A DNA stretch of 64,000 bases from Arctopsyche grandis (taxonomy: Eukaryota; Arthropoda; Insecta; Trichoptera; Hydropsychidae), in assembly GCF_051622035.1 (NCBI RefSeq), contig NC_135361.1, positions 7,941,001 to 8,005,000 on the forward strand. The letters are read 5' to 3'. Both the position numbers and the translations under genes were made by a program. Positions 54,650 to 64,000 of the stretch are shown in pieces. Numbering within the stretch: position 1 is the stretch's first letter; the number at the start of each line of letters is the position of its first letter. The notes under the pieces are model-generated. The model did no database searches and had not been told where the DNA came from. It saw only the letters and a program-made list of their open reading frames with translations.

Positions 54650-57600
54650 ATGAAAAGATTAAACAGTTGGAGACCGATTTTTTGACTGTTTCGGACAAAT
54701 GTGAAAAAAACCAATCGGAACTGACCGACGCCCAGAAGAAAATGGAAGAACTAGAAAAACAGTTGGATTTGGCAAGATCCGAACTGTCTGATGCTCGAGA
54801 TTCCCTCAAGATACACCAGAACAATTCCGAAAGCTTCCGTCTTCAGAGAGATTCAGCCTTGCTCGTACAGGACAGCCTTTCAAATATGATCGAAACACGT
54901 AACAAAGAAATGAATTGCATGAAACAGATGATTGACGAATCGCACATACAACTGCAGAAAGCTTTCAACGTCAAAAGCGAGTCATTGTTGAAGACAAAGA
55001 GCCTTCAAAATAAATCAATGTGTAATTATTATATGGAATTGCATTCGGAAAGTAGCAAAGCCGGACGCGTGGACCAAATTGAAATGCTGAAAGGAGAACT
55101 CAACAGGTGTTCGGCCGATCTTCAGAATGTGCAGGGAAATTTGGCCTCGCTAAAAGTCGACTTTGAAAGGCAACTGGCTAGAAAAAATGATGAATTGAAT
55201 GTTAGCAATATTAAAATTACTAAATTGAATCTCGTGAAGGATAATTTAAATTCTAAAGTTGAGATGTTAAATAAAAAGTTGAACCAATTCTTTGAAAAGG
55301 AAAGTAAAACCAGCGAAGAATTTAATAATGAGCTCATTTCAAAGACGAAGATCGTAGAAATGTACAAAAATATACAAGAAGATTCTAACGCTAAAAACGA
55401 AGAGTTGACAAGAGCTATTACAGAATTGCGACAATTATTGACCGAGTCTAGTGATAAGTACGAAGAGTTGGAGTTGAATTTTAAGCGATCTAATCTTGAA
55501 CACAAGGAAATGATCGACATAAAGAATGATTCGATTGCTTCTTTGAAACGTGAATTGGAAAATGCCAATGAGCTTTTGCAACTGACCGATAATGAGAGCT
55601 TTTCGGCTGCCATGGAAGATTTATCCCCTTCAGCCGCTATAGCCTCCAGGTTTATCAAATCGCGAATGTCTCTGACGCAAGCTTACGACCAACTCATTCA
55701 ATTATCCGAAGAATTGACCGCTGAAAAGGGCGAAAATAAACGCCTAACCCACGCTCTCAATAGGATTGTGAATGAATTGGAAGAAAAGGCGCCGTTCATT
55801 GAACAGCAAAAAGTGCAGTGTGAAGAAACTGCAGAGATGAATTCGCTTTTGAATCAACGCTTAGATTCGGTAGTCTCAGAATACAATCAACTGAAGGAAG
55901 AAAGCGCTGAAAATACCAAACTTTCAACTCGCTATCAGAAAGAAAACGCTCAGCTCAAAATCGAAGTAGACGATCTTAGCCATCAAATTTGTTTCTTATT
56001 AAAAGAAGCTGAAGTTAGAAAGGGTAAATATTTCTCGCACGATGATAGTAATATTTCAAATTCAATGATAAATTCAAACGTCGGTTTGAATTCCTCTCAA
56101 ATTATAACCTCTGAATTGGTCACATTCAGCGATATTAAAGACTTACAGGCTAACAATCAAAAGTTGTTGAAGTTGGTTAGAAATTTGTCTGAGAAAAAAG
56201 AGGAAAAGGAACAAATCAAAGATCAAATAGACGGTGAAGATTTTGAAGCTAAATTGGAAACGCTCAAGAATAGAATAGCGGAATTGACTGAAGCCCAAGA
56301 CCGCCAAGTCAAGATGATAAATGAACTTATCAGACAGCGAGACACATACAAGAAAATGTGCAATGATCAAAATCTAGAAAATTCCATGAAAAAATGCGAT
56401 GAATCCTTCGACAAGACAGGCGCCGATAAATTCCAATGCTTGGAAATCTTGGAGTCGCAGCTGGCCGATATGAAGAAAGAATTGCATCACGAAAAAGAAC
56501 AGCACAGACTGTTTGTCGAGAAATCTAAGACGAACGAGTTGAAGTTGGTGCAAATGAACGACACGGCTCAAAAGCAGTTGAACGAATTGCATTCCAAATA
56601 CATCAAATGCTTGTCCACTTCGAACGGCCTTGCCGAAAAGTGCAAAGTTTTGCAGATGAACAATAGAGAGATTACAGTACTCACCGGCAAAGTCAACTCG
56701 TATTCGCACTTGATGGGCAAACAGGAAACTTTCAACAAGAAAATCCACGATGAGTTGTCCATTTCGAAGAGTAAACTCATGCAAGCAGAGTCTCTTATTA
56801 ATACCTTGCAAACGGAACATACGAAATTGATAAATCTATCTAAAAAGTTACAGAATGAAAGTCGGAACACGTCTCAAGACAAGCAGGATTATTCATTTGC
56901 CGTCAAAAATATAGAATCCATCAAAAGCTCCATCGAAAACAATGATAGTGATTCCGTCGTTAAAATACAGTCGACGCTAGAAGAGGCTAATATAACCTAT
57001 TCGACATTGCGATGCATGCTTCAGTTGGAGCAGAGCAAGTATCGTGATTTGACATCGTATTTGAAAGATGAAATGGAACAATATAAACATCAAATCTATT
57101 CCGAGCAAGATGTGATCGAAAAGTTGAAAGCGGAATTGACCGAAGCTAAAGAGGATTTGCTTTCGAAAGCTACTGTCATCAAAGATCTTAATAGCCAATT
57201 GTCTTACAAAAATAAAAACGACGCATCTTATAATCCAGCTTTGGGTTCTGCTCCGTCTGGTGAACGTTCTGATGATGTACAAGTCTTGAAACAACAGTTG
57301 GAAATCAGCAGAGGGCATATCGAGAAGTATTGCAATATTTATGAAAGCTCCGAAAGAGATTTGAAGGCTCTCAATGAGACCTTTAACGAGTATAAGCAAA
57401 AGACCGAGGCTCAACTTGAAATGTCTCAGAAGCAAGAAGAAGATTTGAGGAAAAAGTGTGAAAGCTTAGAAGAAAAGCTTGCCGTGTCGTCTATCGAAGT
57501 CAAGTCGAAGCAGGATATGTTAAGCTCCATGTCTCAAGAGTTGACTGATAAGAGTTCTGCTTTGGATAAAGCGCTGTTGGATATCAAAAAGCTGGCAGAA

Positions 57601-59488
57601 TCTGGTCAAGAAGCTGAAGAAAAGTATGCTTATGAAATCATCCTACATTCTAACGATATTCAAAGCCTCACTCAAATAAAAGAACAGTTGCTTAAAGCAA
57701 ATCAAGAAATCGGCGAGATGGAACGTATTAAGATGGAATTGGAAAGCGTGTTGAAAGAAAACAAAGAAGCTTGGGAGAATCGCGAGAAGATGCTCCTGCA
57801 AGAGAACGGTGACGTTAAAGACCAACTTCTAGACATTAACAAGCAAAACACAATTTTACATGATAGGATTCAAAGCTTAAGTTCAAAACTGACTTTAGCA
57901 CACACTTCGAAGTCTTTGGATAACGTCGGGGATGTATCCATCGCTGATAATACCCTCAATTATTCATTAGATGAAGTTGAATCTAAGTCTTCCGAACAAT
58001 TGCTTCAAATCATCAAGTATTTGAGGAAGGAGAAGGACATACTGATGACGAAGTTTGAAATAATGCAAGTCGAAAATCAAAGGATCAAATCGCAATTGGA
58101 AACCACTGAGACCCAATTAGACGATGCTAAGCTGACTTCTGTGGATAAAAATCAATCTGATATTGTATCTGCCAAGCACTCTGGTGTTATTAGAAAGGTT
58201 GAAACTCTCAATGCTATGTCAGATTGTTTCGTTGACCTTCGCAAAGAAAGGGACCATCTTCACGCCCAGGTTCAAGAAATGTCTAAAAAGTATACCGAAC
58301 TGTCTAATAGCATCGTTCACCTTCAAGAGAATAATAACGAACTGTCGGCAAAGATTAGTTTACTTCAAACTGAGAATAATAATTACAGAACGGAAGTCGT
58401 TAAGTGGAAAAATATGGCAAATGCCCTAATCGAAAAAGATGATACGACCAGCACGGATGATTTTAAGAAACTTCAGACCGAACGGGAGATGCTTACTAAA
58501 TCTCTTGCCACCGAAAAGGACAACATCAAGAAACTTTCAGATGAAATTACTAAATTGACCGTCGAAAAGAGTCAATATGAAAACCAAGTAGACAATTTGT
58601 GTAAACATCAATCGATACTCAGCGATAATTTGAAGAAGAAAATCAACGAATTGACTTCGGTGAAGAGAGATTTCGATAAGTTGAACCAAGATCTTTCTGA
58701 AGCAAGATCTGTAATTACAGAAAAGACGAAAGAAGTCATCGATTTAGGTGTTAAATCGAATGCTGATGATGCTATCATCGCTGATATCAGATCGAAAGAA
58801 GCTCAAGTACGCAAGATCGGAAAACGGTATAAGACCCAGTACGAGGAATTGTTGAAAACGGTAGAAGAAGAGAAAAAGAAGTCGGCTGCTCTTGTCTCGG
58901 AAGCAGCTACCACTTCCGAAACTCACATAGAAACGTGCAAAATTCTAGAGCAGAAGACAATCGACTTGGAACGGAATCATGCGGATAAATTAAGCGATTT
59001 AAAAACTCAGATATCTTCAAGCACGGATGAGAACAAAACCTTGCAGAAAGAAATTGACACGTTGAAGCAATCGAGCCTGGAGCACACAACCATGGAGGAG
59101 AAGGCGAGGCAACTGTTGAAACAAGCCAAGGCCAAGATAATGATAGCGACCGAAGCGAAGGAGAACCTCACAAAAGAACTCAACGAGGCAAAAGCTAAAT
59201 TGGAAGTCTTCGAACAAAACAAGGACGAAAATGACGTGCGATTGTCTCTGTTGAAGTCTCAATACGACGGCCGTGCTGCGAAGCTAGAAAAAGAAAGGAC
59301 GCAAATGCTGCAAGAGAAGCAAGCAGAAATATTGCAGCTCAATAAGCAGATAGAACTGCTAATGCAGAAGATAAACCAAATGCAGAAGAAGATCGACATA
59401 CATCAAAGTCCAAAACCGTCAACGAGCAGCAACCAAGGAGAAAAGTGCAGCAGCGAACCTCCCACAGCCAATATCAAACCCATGGCTG
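54650..59488 (+). CDS. Mtor: TPR: 4.8-kb coiled-coil exon
   Basis: About 1613 residues of nearly continuous heptad-rich coiled coil. Family-specific stretches include MSLTQAYDQLIQLSEELTAE, ENKRLTHALNRIVNELEEKA and KIEVDDLSHQICFLLKEAEV, near AELTEAQDRQVKMINELIRQ and RDTYKK. The acceptor is TTTCGTTTCAG before 54650; upstream in-frame residues starting at an ATG at 54586 come from the inverted-repeat element and intron and should not be included. The exon ends TANIKPMAG, splitting a Gly codon in phase 1. Basket-assembly and pore-tethering segments lie in this exon. Confidence 0.93.
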
Positions 59489-62400
59489 GTACTTACCAAT
59501 GTTTTACATATGATATGTTAATATAAATATATTGGGTGTATTTATTTTATGATTTGTATAATTGTAGGCGTATCGCAGAGGGATACCAATAGAAGAGTGA
59601 CCGGAGATACACCTCTGGCATCCATCAGGCCCATGGCATCACATAGTGGTGTTCGTACGGCTGCTGTTCTGCCGACCACTGCTCAGCCTACAACACATTC
59701 GTTGATTCAAGCTCCGCATACTACTGGTTCGTTTCTCGTTCTTGAAAGGTTGCTAGTTGTATATGCCAAGATTGTATTTGTTTTATGTTGATACCTCTTT
59801 CCAAGGTCATATATTAGGGAAGTTGACTCACAACCCGTTTGTACCCAAAAGTGGTCTCAGAGAAATGTAATATTTTATTTCAATCGAACATACACACTTT
59901 ACAGATCGCTCCGAAGCGACGAGTGTACTTATACAGATACAATACAAGCATTTATACAATGCGAATTCATTCAAACATCATCTACGATGACATTTTTGCT
60001 GCATTTTATCATACAAATTGGCGAACCTAAAGACGCTGAATAACTTGAGACTTGCAAGATAGATTTTAAAGGAGATGCCAATTTTACTGGAGCCGGTTTC
60101 AATGAAAATCAGAAAAATAAGCAAACTGATAGGAAACGATCGACCTGGGGTCACAAACCAAAGTCTGTCCAGCAGGTACTAGTGGAAATCGAATCATGAA
60201 CACTGCTCGAAAGCATAATGTGTTAACCAAGTCCACGCTGCTGGTTAATAATAATAATAGAAGTGGCTTTAGGCGTCATAGTGTTGTAAGGTTGCAGTAT
60301 GGCTATCGCCATACTTAATTAGTTTTCGCCATAGTTGTGTGTTGTTTGGGGTTTGGTGTAAACGATCGACAAGCGCCAGACAGACTGAACCACAGATTAA
60401 CTGGATGGCTGCTTTAAAAGCAATTCTCGACTTCACGAATGATAGATTGCACATCAGATGACAAGTAACCTTTCGATGTGCACAGATGCAATTATTAAAA
60501 TTGAGTTGGATCTTTCTGGCGAGTTTAATAAGGCAAGTATCAGAAACACAGAACGTATACAGGGTAGGTATGTCGGGACTTCGGGTAGATTTCGTTTGGT
60601 GTAAGTGCGAGCAGTGCGCACGCATAAGGTACACGTGTCGTTAATCTGTGGTTCAGTCTGTCTGGCGCTTGTCGATTGTTTGGTGTTCTACGTATGTCTG
60701 ATTTGTTCATATTACTCGCAAGATGGAGAAGTGCACAGTTAAAAGTTGCACAATGCACATCCAACACGACTGTGGCGGAAACTAATTAAGTATGGCGACA
60801 GCCATACCGAATCACTATGACGCCTAAAGCCACTTCTATTATGCATTATAACAATTCTCCGAGTGATCTACTTCATAAGTGGATGTTCATCAATGAGATT
60901 TCTTCTCATGAAACACTCCATAACGATTGAAATAGGAAATCTAGATTTAATAAGTTTCCTGGGCGTAGTAAGGAATCTCGCATGTGAACACTTCCCGTCG
61001 GATATTGAGAAAAGTGTTGTAATTATTATTGTACTTTTGTAGGAAGCGTCACCGGGGATATGTTATCGTCTTCAAGCTCACTCGGAATTGAATACTTGCC
61101 GAGCAGTTCTTCTCCCGGCACTCGAATACATCCTCAGCACGCTCGTCATGTTGCTCTACCTCCTCCGGAATCCACCCAGGTTGCATTCGCTTCCGTCGTA
61201 TATAGTTTTATCCCGGATTTTATTATATATTCAATGATGATGATTGCATTCCAATGTATTTTAGGATATGGATACTGACATTTCTGTTGGCGGTGAGACG
61301 TCCAGTGTAGGCGGCAACGTACCTTTAGTACCTCAGTCCTTGAGTACATCTCAACTTGGATCACAGGTAGGTTTTTTTTAAATGTCTTAATATAATGGCG
61401 TCATGTGAATACAGAGTGACTTGTATTTATATTTATTTATACTTTGGTAAAGACAGCATAGCCGATGCATCCAATTTTCCAAATATAGCGAACAAGCCCT
61501 GTACGCGGCACCTTTTTCGCGAATTAGGCAATCGAGTTTTCGACCTTGAATACAGATTTTAATATTTACTCAAGTAACCAGATATGTTAATTAACACATA
61601 AAGTATTATTTTAAACAATAAAATACATAATATATCTCGTAGTTTTGGCTTAATTGTCAAATAATCATTCTTCATACAATTGAGACGTATCGTCGCCATT
61701 GTTCAACAGACGTGACGTCACATAAACGAGGTTTCACTATGGTTCCACAAAAAACTAATTTTGACTGGTATATATTCATTTTAAGCAAATTGAATAGATG
61801 GCATTCAACTCTCAGTAATATATTCAACCAATTTTGAACCATAAAACAGTTGAAATGGGCGCATATAAGGCTCAAAATCCCGTGCAAAGTTCAGAAATTC
61901 TATGGAAGACAGCCGCGCTACAGACTTGTCGCGCAAAGCTTCCATAGAAGACGGCCGCGGTTAAACTTGAACATGTATACATTTTTGAAATCATATTCAA
62001 ATAGTGGTGACAGTTTGCCAATTTGATGAGGAACCATTTCAACAATGAAATCAGATAAATTGACAAACTCTGATAGGAAACGATCGACTTGAAGTCACAA
62101 ATATGCAAATCTGACCAGCAGCACTACATATAATACTCGGAATAAATTCTTTTCAATCGAGGTCAATCCTCGGGTGGTTAGCATTAGCGCAACCACCAAG
62201 CTATGCTGCTGGCTAAATTTGATTTGTATAATATAACAATTGACCAGTATCTTTTTGCATATATGTAGGCTGTTGCGCTTGTTATGCCTCGCATGGAAAC
62301 TACAGCGGCTGATGCTCAAGCTCTTCATCCACATCAGCAGGTACTTTTCTTTTTTCAATTAACACGATATATATCACATATCTTTATGAAAAGTAAAATG

Positions 62401-64000
62401 AATGCCACTTTGTTCCCATCGTTACTTTTACAGCAAGCATCCAGTTCGTCTAATAATAATTCCAGTTCGACGGTTACCACGTCACATGGACCGGTCAGCG
62501 GCAACAGTGGACTGGTGAATAAGGGCGAATTGCATAGGGCTTTTAAAAGACCTCGGGTATTGTCGGCCCAACCGCAGAAGACTATTCTTAAACGACTGAA
62601 GATCCAGGTATTCATTTGAATTTAAATTTTTGTTTATTTTGAAAACTCATTTTCACTTTGTGTACGTAGTAACAATAGATGAAGTTTTGTTGAAGTTTAG
62701 TCTTATCCAAATTTTTTTATTTGTTTGTAAAGGGTTTCCAAAGAGTTACTGAGAACGACGCAGACTATCAGATGCCGACGTCTTCACAGAGAGATCAAGA
62801 AGATGAGATGGTCGGTTTTGGGGATTCCGACGATGAAGAAAATTATCAGGTTTGTAATGTTCGGTACTGTTGTGTTTAATTGTGGTAAATGAATTAATAT
62901 TGTATCGTTTTTTTTTTCGTTATAGGATCCTATATATGAAGTGGAGGATGAGGAGAATGATATCGACGATAAGGAAAGGCCGGCAACGGAAGCTAGAAGT
63001 GTTGCCGATTTAAATATACCGGAAGATCAAGAAGCTACTGGAAGTAATAATGAAGTCGATCTCGTCGACGATTCATCTCAAGTAATTTAATTTTTGCATA
63101 ATTTACATGTCGTTGTTGTAGTTTTGATTGTTGTTAAAATAATCTTGTTTGGGTTTGTATAGGAAGTGAGGAGTTCTCATCATGAAGATGTCGGTTCTAG
63201 AAGATGTGATGAAAGTCTCTCTGGAAATTTTCCGACTGTATCTACAATAGGAAATCCTATACAAGAACAACAGATCGAAACGATTTCTAGTGGAACAGGT
63301 TATTGTTTTGTTTAAAATTAAATTGAAACCTGTCAAAGTTTCATATTTGGCTCTCATTATCCTAATTACTCCTTCAATAAATCTTGTAATCTTAACCTAA
63401 AGATGTGTTTGATTATCCAAAATCGGTTTTTGTAGGAGTTACATCTGCAGCAACAGGTGGAACTTACGAAGAAGCTGATGATAGCATTGTACCTTCTACT
63501 CCAACGCTGTATATACCGGCGAGAAATGAGAGGTTAGTATATTATAATATATCAATTGCATCTATCTAACATATGTAGTCTTAAAATATGGTTATTTTTA
63601 GCGAAAGTAGTAATGCAGCTACTGGTGCCGTAGCTGACGATGCTCAAGCAGACGTTGCTCCACAACAGATGCCTCACGACCCTACATTACAAGGTAGTTA
63701 CATTCACTTCTTTTAATTCAAATATCTTATATTGTTTCTGCATGAAAAAATACTGTTTCAGGAACACCAGCTCTTTCGGCGAACATAGTTGTGACTCCAC
63801 AAAGCTCAGAAGCCGAAGTCGGCGGAAGTCTATCGAGTCGTAGCAATATAATCGATGACGAATCACCAACGGTCAGCTCGCAAAGTACGCCTTCGTCTTT
63901 CGTACCTCAGGTAATATTCAGCTCCCGGTGATCATATAAAAAGTGACGATGGATTAAAGGATGGTTTTAATGTAATATTCAGGTCGAAGAAGGCCGAGAA
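54650..64000 (+). CDS. Mtor: Nucleoprotein TPR / Megator, partial
   Basis: TPR forms the filaments of the nuclear-pore basket and works in mRNA export control, spindle checkpoint (Mad1/Mad2 docking) and chromatin organisation. Exons: 54650-59488, 59568-59726, 61043-61179, 61265-61366, 62269-62340, 62434-62607, 62733-62849, 62926-63081, 63163-63298, 63436-63532, 63602-63693, 63762-63910, 63983 to beyond the window. All phases agree. About 2080 residues are visible, of the family's usual 2300-2400. Order: long coiled coil, ETPLASIRP-type linker, KRPR basic signal, acidic tail. The right end is cut by the window, and the N-terminal 70 or so residues are not in the first exon found here. Confidence 0.93.
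59568..64000 (+). CDS. Mtor: TPR: C-terminal tail exons
   Basis: Twelve small exons encode the unstructured tail. GDTPLASIRPMASHSGVRTA and VLPTTAQPTT are a conserved insect TPR linker; ALVMPRMETTAADA follows, then RAFKRPRVLSAQPQKTILKR, a basic stretch that should serve as nuclear import signal. The rest is very acidic (DEMVGFGDSDDEENYQDPIY, EVEDEENDIDD) with VPSTPTLYIPARNE near the end. The last codons in the window are VEEGRE. Confidence 0.9.
59886..60245 (-). mobile_element. tRNA-derived SINE, inverted, in TPR intron
   Basis: From the tail (ACAGATCGCTCCGAAGCGAC, GAGTGTACTTATACAG) through the core (GGAAACGATCGACCTGGGGT) to the head (AAAGCATAATGTGTTAACCA, CACGCTGCTGG). Confidence 0.75.
60260..60836. 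mobile_element. Tc1/mariner-like MITE with long terminal repeats, in TPR intron
   Basis: The 577-bp element has inverted ends starting GAAGTGGCTTTAGGCGTCAT and including TATGGC(T/G)ATCGCCATACT-type palindromes and ACTTAATTAGTTT; about 70 bp pair. TA flanks both ends. A second, inner pair of inverted copies (CAAGCGCCAGACAGACTGAA and its inverse CAGTCTGTCTGGCGCTTG) lies further in. No transposase. Confidence 0.75.
61370..61960. other. TPR intron sequence, unassigned
   Basis: Includes a small hairpin repeat near 61895-61960 (TCTATGGAAGACAGCCGCG and TCCATAGAAGACGGCCGCGG are direct near-copies). Otherwise unique. Confidence 0.35.
61966..62215 (-). mobile_element. tRNA-derived SINE, inverted, in TPR intron
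   Basis: Same subfamily as 42236-42475: TTGAACATGTATACATTTTT, GAAATCAGATAAATTGACAA, GGAAACGATCGACTTGAAGT, CTGACCAGCAGCACTACATA and a head with GGTGGTTAGCATTAGCGCAA. It ends about 50 nt before the next exon. Confidence 0.7.

Overview
The window is AT-rich, intron-rich nuclear DNA of an insect. The evidence is split genes with GT-AG introns, TATA and Inr/DPE core-promoter patterns, insect-like Arl4 and TPR (Megator) proteins, tRNA-derived SINEs, and many decayed LINE, LTR, hAT, piggyBac-like, Helitron-like and foldback elements. I could not settle the order from sequence alone.

Layout: (1) 149-17629, plus strand, is the 3' part of a BCR/ABR-family RhoGEF-RhoGAP gene. Eighteen exons were reconstructed; all phases agree and the joined length is a multiple of three. 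The order is a Ser-rich N-terminal region, DH, PH, C2 and RhoGAP; the true start lies before the window. (2) Inside its 8.4-kb intron, on the minus strand, lies a nested gene (about 7608-4372) for a secreted, acidic, cysteine-patterned protein that I do not recognise; it has its own TATA promoter. (3) 17630-48370 has no confident coding gene. It holds AT-rich 3' flank, many transposon remnants and a GC-rich Inr+DPE promoter with a non-coding first exon (26545-27141). (4) 48538-49173 is an intact, intronless Arl4 small GTPase, preceded by a spliced-looking exon that may belong to the 26.5-kb promoter. (5) 54650-64000 is most of a TPR/Megator nuclear-pore basket gene: one 4.8-kb coiled-coil exon and twelve small exons of the acidic tail, running off the right edge. 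Its conserved extreme N-terminus was not found.

The genes do not form an operon. BCR/ABR acts on Rho-family GTPases at the cortex, Arl4 is a membrane and nuclear ARF-like GTPase, and TPR builds the nuclear basket. The main oddities are the nested cysteine-patterned gene with an unresolved splice frame, a broken TPR-exon copy inside an inverted-repeat element just upstream of TPR, a short ORF ending 64 nt before the Arl4 start, a probable GC-AG intron in the DH region, and stacked foldback elements near 46-47 kb.
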